From Ligilactobacillus aviarius subsp. aviarius DSM 20655 (GTDB taxonomy: Bacteria > Bacillota > Bacilli > Lactobacillales > Lactobacillaceae), in contig NZ_AYZA01000018.1 in the NCBI RefSeq assembly GCF_001436315.1, positions 1-35,724 of the forward strand: 35,724 nucleotides of DNA, written 5' to 3'. This document shows, one piece after another, positions 23,456-30,338 of this stretch. The notes beneath the pieces are model-generated. The model searched no databases and had not been told where the DNA came from. It saw only the letters and a program-made list of their open reading frames with translations. Every line of letters starts with the position of its first letter. The stretch's first letter is position 1. A program made the position numbers and the translations under genes.

Positions 23456-23622
23456 AAGAAGGTGTGACAAAACGTTAAAAACGAGCGTGGTGGAAGCAGA
23501 AAAGCGAACGAATCGCGCCAGCATAGATTCGGAGGTTTGCGTCCTTCCACGCAGCTCGTTTGTTTTGGAACCCGATTATGCGGATATAACAAAGAGGCTG
23601 CGACTTATGTCACAACCTCTTT
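23456..23622 (+). repeat. Structured intergenic repeat, copy A, ending in a terminator
   Basis: It starts AAGAAGGTGTGACAAAACGT and shares about 80 nearly identical bases with 35648-35724. Nested arms are visible: ACGAGC (23481-23486) with GCTCGT; TGGAAG with CTTCCA; CGAATC with GATTCG. The 3' part is a hairpin AGAGGCTGCGAC/GTCACAACCTCT followed by six T residues, and the first bases AGAAGGTGTGAC can also pair with GTCACAACCTCT. It lies between convergent genes and would end the MetRS transcript. Confidence 0.75.
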
Positions 23623-23625
23623 TTT
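23593..23625 (+). terminator. Terminator at the 3' end of repeat copy A
   Basis: AGAGGCTGCGAC and GTCACAACCTCT form a stem with two mismatches and a TTAT loop, followed by TTTTTT. It probably stops transcription from the malA-metS side. Confidence 0.75.
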
Positions 23626-23899
23626 AAATATTAATATTTATTTCCACTAACTTGCCTTGCTTAGTTGTCACAGCCTGATCAGCTTCGTCACCAAGTAAAT
23701 TATTTTTGACAAAATTAATTTCTTTTTCAGTGACTGGACGAACCTTATTAGAAATTACGATTTCGGCAACATTTCTTTTCTTTCGATATACGACCCGTGA
23801 ATTACCTAAAGTGTAGATTTTGATGAAATGAGCCGTTGTTTTAAGGAGTTGTTGCCGAATTGTTGCGGCATAACTGTTAGTTACATCAATAAGCTGCAT
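23624..23899 (-). CDS. DUF1827 family protein
   Basis: 91 residues from the ATG at 23899, chosen because AAGGTGA sits about 6 nt upstream; the GTG at 23908 is part of that ribosome site. The protein opens MQLIDVTNSYAATIRQQLL and continues HFIKIYTLGNSRVVYRKKRNVAEIVISN, the conserved pattern of DUF1827, a small soluble alpha/beta protein family of lactic acid bacteria and enterococci. Its function is unknown. It starts 14 bases after the malK stop and is therefore co-transcribed with malK. It converges with the MetRS gene, separated by the structured repeat. Confidence 0.8.
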   Translation of the reverse strand: MQLIDVTNSYAATIRQQLLKTTAHFIKIYTLGNSRVVYRKKRNVAEIVISNKVRPVTEKEINFVKNNLLGDEADQAVTTKQGKLVEININI

Positions 23900-23913
23900 G
23901 GGTATCACCTTGA

Positions 23914-25026
23914 TTAATATTCATCTAATGTTAATTCGGTTTCTGGATCAAAGAAGTGAGCCTTGTTAATATCAAATCCGACTTTCATACTATCACCCGG
24001 TTGAACAAAGTCGCGAGCGTCAACCTTAGAAACGAATTCGGTATCACCGACCTTGCTATAAATTTGGGCATCAGCCCCAAGTAATTCTGAAACTGAAACG
24101 GTAGCTGTTACAACTGCGTCAGGGAATGCTTCAAAGAAAGCTTGTTCTGTATGAATGTCTTCTGGCCGGATTCCAAAGATGAGTTTCTTGCCATCATAGC
24201 CTTTTTTACGTAATACTTTAAGCTTCCCTTCAGGAACTTTGATGTTAAAGTCATGATTTTCATCTGCAATTTTTCCATCTTTTAAGGTTACATTGAAGAA
24301 GTTCATTGCAGGTGATCCAATGAATCCGCCGACGAATACATTAGCAGGTTGATCATAAACTTCTTGCGGGGTTCCAACTTGTTGAATTTTTCCGTCTCGC
24401 ATAACAACGATCCGGTCAGCCATTGTCATCGCTTCGATTTGGTCGTGAGTGACATAAATAGTAGTTGTCTTTAAATCTTGGTGAAGTTTTGAAATTTGTG
24501 CACGCATCGAAACCCGAAGTTTGGCGTCCAAGTTTGATAGCGGTTCGTCCATCAAGAAGATCGGTGCATCACGCACAATTGCTCGTCCTAAAGCAACCCG
24601 TTGCCGTTGTCCACCAGATAATGCGGCCGGTTTCCGTTGAAGATATTCTTCTAGTCCTAAAATTGAGGCTGCTTTATGGACCCGTTTGTCAATATCAGCT
24701 TTATCATATTTTCTCAATTTTAGTCCGAAAGCCATGTTATCATAAACGGTCATATGTGGATACAAAGCATAGTTCTGGAAAACCATTGCGATGTCACGGT
24801 CTTTTGGTGCTTCATCATTAACAATCCGACCGTCGATTTTGAATGTTCCCTTTGTGATATCTTCCAGGCCAGCTATCATCCGTAAAGTTGTTGATTTTCC
24901 ACATCCAGAAGGACCAACAAAAACGATAAATTCGCGATCTTTAATGTGTAAGTTGAAGTCAGTTACAGAGTATGAGTCTGCATTATCATACATTTTATAT
25001 ACATGATCTAAATCTAGTTTTACCAT
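23914..25026 (-). CDS. malK: Maltodextrin/multi-sugar ABC transporter ATPase (MalK/MsmK/UgpC type)
   Basis: 370 residues from the ATG at 25026, which has GGGAG about 10 nt upstream; the ATG at 25041 lies before that site. Walker A GPSGCGKST (38-46), signature LSGGQ (136-140), Walker B FLMDEP with Asp160-Glu161, and His194 in YVTHDQ are all present. The C-terminal 130 residues form a regulatory OB-fold (TOBE-type) domain with IRPEDI and SVSELLGADAQIYSKVG. It energises MalFG and may serve other CUT1 importers, as MsmK does in streptococci. It is encoded opposite to malEFG with its own cre box, so transporter and ATPase are separately expressed. A DUF1827 gene follows in the same transcript. Confidence 0.93.
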   Translation of the reverse strand: MVKLDLDHVYKMYDNADSYSVTDFNLHIKDREFIVFVGPSGCGKSTTLRMIAGLEDITKGTFKIDGRIVNDEAPKDRDIAMVFQNYALYPHMTVYDNMAFGLKLRKYDKADIDKRVHKAASILGLEEYLQRKPAALSGGQRQRVALGRAIVRDAPIFLMDEPLSNLDAKLRVSMRAQISKLHQDLKTTTIYVTHDQIEAMTMADRIVVMRDGKIQQVGTPQEVYDQPANVFVGGFIGSPAMNFFNVTLKDGKIADENHDFNIKVPEGKLKVLRKKGYDGKKLIFGIRPEDIHTEQAFFEAFPDAVVTATVSVSELLGADAQIYSKVGDTEFVSKVDARDFVQPGDSMKVGFDINKAHFFDPETELTLDEY

Positions 25027-25066
25027 AATTAAATCTCCCATCTAATTGATTACACTTTTATAATAA

Positions 25067-25080
25067 TGAAAACGCTTGCA
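25067..25080 (-). promoter_or_regulatory. cre box upstream of malK
   Basis: TGAAAACGCTTGCA on the plus strand matches TGWNANCGNTNWCA except at one W position. It lies about 40 bp upstream of the malK start on the minus strand, where CcpA would block transcription. Confidence 0.65.
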
Positions 25081-25095
25081 TAAATAAAACTAAAA

Positions 25096-25125
25096 AAGCA
25101 CAAATTTAGAAATTAAATTTGTGCA
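25096..25125 (-). terminator. Terminator of the PucR-type regulator gene
   Basis: On the minus strand GCACAAATTT and AAATTTGTGC form a 10-bp stem with a short loop, followed by TTTTTAG. The 13-mer AAATTTGTGCAAC here also occurs at the operator upstream of the MFS gene (27795-27807). Confidence 0.75.
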
Positions 25126-25136
25126 ACATGACGAAA

Positions 25137-26003
25137 TTAAACAGTCAGAAAATAACAAAACACCAAGTCGTTCATATTTTTTAAATTAAGCCCCGTTTGA
25201 TGTTGAAACTTTTCAATCTGGTATTGAAGTGTGTTTCGGTGAATGTATAACTTTTTAGCTGCTGATGAAATGTTTCCACACTCGTCATATAAGGTTGTAA
25301 TAACCTTAACCATTTGATCAGACAGATGGAGTTGTTTTTTATAATTTGAGAATAAATGGCTTTTTTTAATGTAATTATTAAGCCAATAATCAATCGCAAC
25401 TTGACTGATGGAAACGGCCGTTTCGTTTGACTTAGTAACGGCATAATCGGTAATTTTTAGTTCTTCATTGAAGATGGAAACAAGCTGATCAGTCGTTTCC
25501 CAATAATTTCCAACAAAAAACTTAGTTTTAGTGTTCAGGTTGATGTCTAGTGTTTCAGCAATTCCGGCAAAATTTTCCTGCGAATAATTTTCATTGCTGA
25601 GCTTTTCAACCAAAATGTATTTATGAGGAGTAAGCCAAAAAGAATCGCACACATCAGAATTAGAAAAAATAGTTTTAAAAGAATTTGCCCATTCTTCACG
25701 ATTATCATCGTTAATCGTTACAAAAGCTTGAATAAAACGGACCTTTTTCTCCTTTACTGGAGGAAGTTTGCCGTTTCTCAAGAGAAAATCAGACCATGGA
25801 TGTTTTCTCTGGTTTAATGATTGTGAAGCCTCTTTTGTGTCAGAGAGAATCCGAAGTAGTTGTACTTCAGTTGGAGATAAATTTTCTTTGGGAAGGATAA
25901 ACCACTGACTATCAATTTTGATATTTAAGTATGTATCTGGATTTTGAGGCTGTTGTTGAACAGTTGCTTGAGGATATAAATTTAATAATTGTTTTAGTTT
26001 CAT
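25137..26003 (-). CDS. PucR/CdaR-type transcriptional regulator
   Basis: 288 residues from the ATG at 26003; a GTG three codons upstream is possible, and the ribosome site is weak in both cases. The C-terminal 65 or so residues are a PucR-type helix-turn-helix (LYDECGNISSAAKKLYIHRNT, then LQYQIEKFQHQTGLNLKN). The N-terminal 200 residues have no domain I can name and would be the sensing part. PucR/CdaR proteins are usually activators of catabolic genes. It is divergent from the dexB-like gene and directly upstream of malK on its own strand, so these two are the likely targets. An effector such as an isomalto- or maltodextrin signal is inferred only. Confidence 0.75.
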   Translation of the reverse strand: MKLKQLLNLYPQATVQQQPQNPDTYLNIKIDSQWFILPKENLSPTEVQLLRILSDTKEASQSLNQRKHPWSDFLLRNGKLPPVKEKKVRFIQAFVTINDDNREEWANSFKTIFSNSDVCDSFWLTPHKYILVEKLSNENYSQENFAGIAETLDINLNTKTKFFVGNYWETTDQLVSIFNEELKITDYAVTKSNETAVSISQVAIDYWLNNYIKKSHLFSNYKKQLHLSDQMVKVITTLYDECGNISSAAKKLYIHRNTLQYQIEKFQHQTGLNLKNMNDLVFCYFLTV

Positions 26004-26088
26004 AAAACACACTCGCTTTTGTATTTTGTATCTATTTTACAAATATGAAATAAAAAAATAAAGTTAAAAAAGATATTGATTATCAAAA

Positions 26089-26102
26089 AGAAAGCGATTA
26101 CA
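26089..26102 (+). promoter_or_regulatory. cre-like box upstream of the dexB-like gene
   Basis: AGAAAGCGATTACA matches the cre consensus except for the first base. It lies 25 bp upstream of the start codon, in a position to block transcription after initiation. Confidence 0.5.
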
Positions 26103-26126
26103 CTCTATTTTAGAAAGGAGGATTTT

Positions 26127-27749
26127 ATGGAAAAAGATTGGTGGAAAAAAACAGTCGTATATCAGGTTTATCCTAAGAGTTTTCAAGATTCAAATGCGGA
26201 TGGAATTGGCGATATCAAGGGAATAATAAATCGTTTAGATTATCTCGAAAATTTGGGAATAACTGCTTTGTGGCTTAATCCGATGTATTGTTCTCCAGGA
26301 ATTGATAACGGATATGATATTTCAGATTACGAACAAATTGATCCAATTTATGGGTCGATGAAAGACATGCAGTTATTGATTGATGAAGCTCGAAAACGTG
26401 GAATTAAAATTATCATGGATTTAGTTGTTAACCATACATCAGATAAACATCCGTGGTTTATTAAGTCGCGTCAAGACCGGACAAACAAATATCGCGATTA
26501 CTATGTTTGGAGGAACCCAGTCGATGGGCATGAACCGAATGAACTTCAATCAACATTTGGCGGATCAGCATGGGAATTCGATTCACAGACAGGTCAGTAC
26601 TATTTGCATCAATTCAGTAAAAAGCAACCGGATTTAAATTGGCAAAATCCAAAATTGCGCCAAGCAATATACAAGATGATGAATTTTTGGATTGAAAAAG
26701 GAATTGGTGGTTTTCGATTAGATGTGATTGATCTGATCGGAAAAAATCCAGATACAATGCAGATGGCAAACGGAAAAGACTTACACCGACTTCTTCAGGA
26801 AATGAATCAGCAAACCTTTGGTGGAAAAAATCTAATGACCGTCGGTGAAACTTGGGGTGCGACCCCTGAAATTGCTAAATTGTACTCTGATTCACAACGG
26901 CATGAGTTAAGCATGGTTTTTCAATTCGAACATACTCAATTGGATCAACAAGATGGTCAAGGAAAATGGTCCATTAAACCAATTGATTCTGGCGAGTTGA
27001 AAAAGGTACTGAACAAATGGCAAGTCGATTTAAATAAGACGGGTTGGAATAGTCTTTTTTGGAATAATCATGACTTACCACGGGCAGTGTCAGCCTTTGG
27101 AAATGACGGTGAATATCGAATAGAAAGCGCTAAAATGCTTGCAATCCTTTTACACTTGATGAAGGGTACTCCATATATTTATCAAGGCGAAGAAATTGGA
27201 ATGACTAATTGTCCCGTAGATTCGATTGATGAAGTTAACGATGTTGAAAGCACTAATATGTATCGTGAAAAGAAGAATAAAGGAATAAGTGATAAGGAAA
27301 TTATCCAGCTGATTAACTATCGAGGAAGAGATAATGCACGAACACCAATGCAGTGGGAAGGCAATCGAGAGTATGCGGGTTTCTCAAGTCAGAAACCATG
27401 GTTGCACGTAAATCCAAACTTCAAAACAATAAATGTGGCAGATCAACTTCGCGATTCAAACTCCATTTATAATACGTACAAAAAACTAATCGATTATCGA
27501 AAAAAGCATTTATTGGTAGTTGAAGGGGATTACAGCCTGGTTAACACTTCAAATGATGTTTATGCCTATCTTCGTGAAATGGATGGTCAAAAGCTATTAG
27601 TGGTTGCTAATTTGTCTGGGAAAAATCAAGATTTAAAACTCGATTATGGAATTCAACAGCCATGGATTTCAAATTACAATGTTGAAAAAATTAATTTAGA
27701 TGATTATAAATTACGGCCATATGAAGCCTTTGCGGTTGAAATTCACTAA
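26127..27749 (+). CDS. dexB: Oligo-1,6-glucosidase / glucan 1,6-alpha-glucosidase (GH13_31, DexB-like)
   Basis: 540 residues from the ATG at 26127, selected for the strong AGAAAGGAGG just upstream; a longer reading from 26076 has no ribosome site. It begins DWWKKTVVYQVYPKSFQDSN. Nucleophile Asp199 (GGFRLDVIDLIGK), acid/base Glu241 (TVGETWG) and Asp316 (NNHDLPR) are in place. Val follows the nucleophile, the residue linked to alpha-1,6 specificity, and the FWIEKGIGGFRLDVIDLIGK block is close to DexB of streptococci. Intracellular. It removes alpha-1,6-linked glucose from isomaltooligosaccharides and branched dextrins, complementing the maltase-type enzyme at 12764. It is monocistronic, with its own terminator, and divergent from the PucR-type regulator. 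Confidence 0.87.
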   Translation: MEKDWWKKTVVYQVYPKSFQDSNADGIGDIKGIINRLDYLENLGITALWLNPMYCSPGIDNGYDISDYEQIDPIYGSMKDMQLLIDEARKRGIKIIMDLVVNHTSDKHPWFIKSRQDRTNKYRDYYVWRNPVDGHEPNELQSTFGGSAWEFDSQTGQYYLHQFSKKQPDLNWQNPKLRQAIYKMMNFWIEKGIGGFRLDVIDLIGKNPDTMQMANGKDLHRLLQEMNQQTFGGKNLMTVGETWGATPEIAKLYSDSQRHELSMVFQFEHTQLDQQDGQGKWSIKPIDSGELKKVLNKWQVDLNKTGWNSLFWNNHDLPRAVSAFGNDGEYRIESAKMLAILLHLMKGTPYIYQGEEIGMTNCPVDSIDEVNDVESTNMYREKKNKGISDKEIIQLINYRGRDNARTPMQWEGNREYAGFSSQKPWLHVNPNFKTINVADQLRDSNSIYNTYKKLIDYRKKHLLVVEGDYSLVNTSNDVYAYLREMDGQKLLVVANLSGKNQDLKLDYGIQQPWISNYNVEKINLDDYKLRPYEAFAVEIH

Positions 27750-27755
27750 TAAGTG

Positions 27756-27789
27756 TAAGTAATTTTGGTTAAGAAATTACTTATTTTTG
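27756..27789 (+). terminator. Terminator of the dexB-like gene
   Basis: TAAGTAATTT (27756-27765) is perfectly complementary to AAATTACTTA (27774-27783), followed by TTTTT. Confidence 0.85.
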
Positions 27790-27797
27790 TGCTGAAA

Positions 27798-27839
27798 TTT
27801 GTGCAACCGATTGCACAAAATCCGAGAAAGCGGTATACT
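27798..27839 (+). promoter_or_regulatory. Promoter of the maltose operon with a palindromic operator on its -35 box
   Basis: TTTGTGCAA (27798-27806), a 4-bp CCGA spacer and TTGCACAAA (27811-27819) form a perfect inverted repeat. Its right arm contains the -35 TTGCAC (27811-27816), followed by a 17-bp spacer and TATACT (27834-27839). A bound repressor would exclude RNA polymerase. The candidate binders are the MalR-like or PucR-type regulators. Confidence 0.75.
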
Positions 27840-27857
27840 TTTAATTGTATTATTTTT

Positions 27858-27871
27858 GGAAATCGTTTACA
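27858..27871 (+). promoter_or_regulatory. cre box downstream of the maltose operon transcription start
   Basis: GGAAATCGTTTACA matches the cre consensus except for the first base. It lies about 20 bp after the -10 box, where CcpA could act as a roadblock. Confidence 0.6.
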
Positions 27872-27927
27872 TAGCTTGAGCAATTATTTAAGTAATCGAT
27901 TAGAAACAATTTAGGAGGAATCGCGAA

Positions 27928-29307
27928 ATGAAAAACGATCAACCGAAAGCAGGACTTCCTAATTTGAAACCAAGTATCATTTGGATGATCAACTTCGGCT
28001 TCTTAGGGGTTCAGATGGCTTTCACATTGCAAAGTTCACAAATGAGCCGGATTTTCCAAACAATCGGGGCTAACCCCAATGATTTGGGATGGTTCTTTAT
28101 CTTGCCACCATTGGCTGGATTAGTTGTTCAACCATTAGTCGGCTACTTCTCAGACCGGACATGGGCACCGAAACTCGGCGGTCGGCGGCTTCCATACCTT
28201 CTTTTAGGAACGATTGTTGCCGTTATCGTTATGTGCTTGTTACCGAACTCAGGAAGTTTAGGATTAGGTTACGCTTCAATGGCCGCAATGTGCTTTGCCG
28301 CAATTACCGTTGCCTTTCTTGACTTGTCATCAAACGTTGCAATGCAACCATTCAAGATGATGATCGGTGACATGGTTAACGATAAGCAAAAGAGTTATGC
28401 ATACGGAATTCAAAGTTTCTTATCAAACACCGGTGCGGTTTTAGCAGCTGTTTTCCCATTCGTATTAACATACTTTGGGGTTGCTAACACTGCTCACAAG
28501 GGCGACGTTCCAATGTCAGTTAAGTTATCATTCTACATTGGGGCTGCAATCTTAATCGTTACAAGTTTGTTCACTGTTTTCCGGGTTCACGAATATGATC
28601 CGCAAACATATGCTAAGTACCATGGCATTTCTGAAGAAGACAACGAAGAAAAAGTTGGCATGTTCACGTTGTTGAAGAAGGCCCCAAAGGCATTTTGGAC
28701 AGTTACATTAGTTCAATTCTTCTGCTGGTTTGCTTTCCAATACTTATGGACATACTCAAACGGAGCAATTGCTGCCAACGTATGGCACACAACGAACACT
28801 GCTTCAGCCGGCTTCCAAGCAGCTGGTAACTGGTATGGGGTTTTAGCTGCCGTTCAATCAATTGCCGCTGTTATTTGGTCATATGTTTTAGCTAAGTTAC
28901 CAAACAACATGCACAAATTAGGTTACGCTGGAAGTTTAGCTCTTGGTGCAATCGGCTTTGGTTCAGTTTTCTTTGTTCACTCAAAGATGTTATTGATCGT
29001 TTCATTCACGTTAGTCGGAATTGCATGGGCTGCAATGAATACTTACCCATTGACAATCGTTACAAACGCATTGTCAGGAAAGCACATGGGAACATACCTC
29101 GGCTTGTTCAACGGTTCAATTTGCTTGCCACAAATTGTTGCCTCACTTGCCAGCTTCGTCATCTTCCCATTGCTTGGCGGAAAGCAAACCAACATGTTCC
29201 TTTTGTCAGGAATCGTAATGCTTTTAGGTGCTGTTGCGGTATTTGCAATTAAGGAAACAAGTGCTGAAGCACCAGAAGAACCACATACTCCAATTGAAGA
29301 AGAGTAA
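27928..29307 (+). CDS. MFS sugar:cation symporter (SLC45/GPH-like), probable maltose transporter
   Basis: 459 residues with about 12 membrane helices and a central cytoplasmic loop (YHGISEEDNEEKVGMFTLLKKA). The first loop carries the MFS-type motif GYFSDRTWAPKLGGRRLPY after the second helix. It resembles the SLC45-like sugar carriers found beside maltose phosphorylase in lactobacilli. It should import maltose with protons, giving an energy-cheap partner to phosphorolysis. It is the first gene of the operon with the epimerase, maltose phosphorylase and beta-phosphoglucomutase. GGAGG lies upstream of the ATG. Codon use is strongly optimised (TTC, AAC, TCA, GGT), as expected of a highly expressed gene. 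Sugar specificity is inferred from the neighbours. Confidence 0.85.
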   Translation: MKNDQPKAGLPNLKPSIIWMINFGFLGVQMAFTLQSSQMSRIFQTIGANPNDLGWFFILPPLAGLVVQPLVGYFSDRTWAPKLGGRRLPYLLLGTIVAVIVMCLLPNSGSLGLGYASMAAMCFAAITVAFLDLSSNVAMQPFKMMIGDMVNDKQKSYAYGIQSFLSNTGAVLAAVFPFVLTYFGVANTAHKGDVPMSVKLSFYIGAAILIVTSLFTVFRVHEYDPQTYAKYHGISEEDNEEKVGMFTLLKKAPKAFWTVTLVQFFCWFAFQYLWTYSNGAIAANVWHTTNTASAGFQAAGNWYGVLAAVQSIAAVIWSYVLAKLPNNMHKLGYAGSLALGAIGFGSVFFVHSKMLLIVSFTLVGIAWAAMNTYPLTIVTNALSGKHMGTYLGLFNGSICLPQIVASLASFVIFPLLGGKQTNMFLLSGIVMLLGAVAVFAIKETSAEAPEEPHTPIEEE

Positions 29308-29323
29308 TTAAGCAGGTGAAAAG

Positions 29324-30316
29324 ATGAAAAAAGAGATGTATCAGGGGAAAGAAATTGAACGTTTCACGTTAACGAATGCGAATGATACGTGGGTAACGAT
29401 TTTGTCACTCGGCGGAATCATTCAAGAATATTCAATCATGCACAATGGTCAACGTGAAAACTTAGTTGTTAATTTTGACAGTGCTCAAGAATATGCTGAT
29501 AATCCATACCAGATTTGCAAACAAATTGGGCGGATTGCAGGCCGGATCAAGGATGCCCGGTTTGAACTTGATGGGCGCGAAGTTCAGGTTCCCGCAAATG
29601 AAAACCGTAACAGTCTTCACGGCGGTGACCGGGGCGTAAGCACGCAAGTCTTTGATGGGTATCAAGTTTCAGCCAATGAAGTGACGTTGAGCTTGAATTT
29701 GGATTCAACGGTTGACGGGTTCCCAGGAAGCTTAACGCTGATGATCAATTATATCTTGCACGATAATGACCGGTTAGATGTTACCTATGACATCACCGCC
29801 CAAAGTGCAACGGTCTATGATCCAACGATTCATATTTACTGGGCGCTTCCGCAAGGCTTGAAGAACGTTGATGTTCAAATCAACGGTGATCAACGCCAAG
29901 AAGTTGATGCGGAAAAGATTCCAACCGGAAAACTGTTAGCGAATAAGGGAACGGCATTTGATTTTTCAAAACCGCGTGATTTGGCAGAAGCCGTTGAAAC
30001 ATTGCGGAAAGAAGAAAATCAAAAAGGATTCGATAATGGTTATGCGGTTGAACCGTCAATGACGAGTCCCGTTGTTGAAATTAATAAAAAAGATCAAAAA
30101 GTTAAAATTAAAGTCTTCAGCGACCGGAACGGATTAGTGATTTTCACTGCTGATCCGCAAAACGGTGAAAATGATCGTCAGGGCATTTTTGACTCGCTGG
30201 CAACTGAAGTTCAAACATTACCGGATGCATTGCATCATGATGAATTCGGCAATGTGCGGTTAGCGGCCGGCGAACATAAACAAATCAAAATTGCCTATCA
30301 AGTTGAAGGTTACTAA
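29324..30316 (+). CDS. galM: Aldose 1-epimerase family protein, probable maltose epimerase
   Basis: 330 residues, the usual mutarotase length. The conserved sugar-binding features are seen: GRIAGRIKDARFELDG, NRNSLHGG with the first catalytic His, and PTIHIYWAL in the place of the canonical TNHxYFNL block with the second His. The C-terminus lacks a strongly canonical E-x-Q-Y-P-DA pattern, although EVQTLPDALHHDEF is similar. It interconverts alpha and beta anomers of a free sugar. Placed between a maltose carrier and maltose phosphorylase, it most likely acts on maltose (maltose 1-epimerase activity is known in Lactobacillus brevis), supplying the preferred anomer, or on the glucose released. 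There are 16 bases to the MFS stop and 22 to mapA. Confidence 0.87.
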   Translation: MKKEMYQGKEIERFTLTNANDTWVTILSLGGIIQEYSIMHNGQRENLVVNFDSAQEYADNPYQICKQIGRIAGRIKDARFELDGREVQVPANENRNSLHGGDRGVSTQVFDGYQVSANEVTLSLNLDSTVDGFPGSLTLMINYILHDNDRLDVTYDITAQSATVYDPTIHIYWALPQGLKNVDVQINGDQRQEVDAEKIPTGKLLANKGTAFDFSKPRDLAEAVETLRKEENQKGFDNGYAVEPSMTSPVVEINKKDQKVKIKVFSDRNGLVIFTADPQNGENDRQGIFDSLATEVQTLPDALHHDEFGNVRLAAGEHKQIKIAYQVEGY

Positions 30317-30338
30317 AAAATAATAAGAGGTGACACAG

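Noticed and set aside
26076-26126. Longer N-terminus of the DexB-like enzyme
   Set aside because: The extension covers a cre-like box and the strong AGAAAGGAGG ribosome site; family proteins begin at the MEKDWW region.
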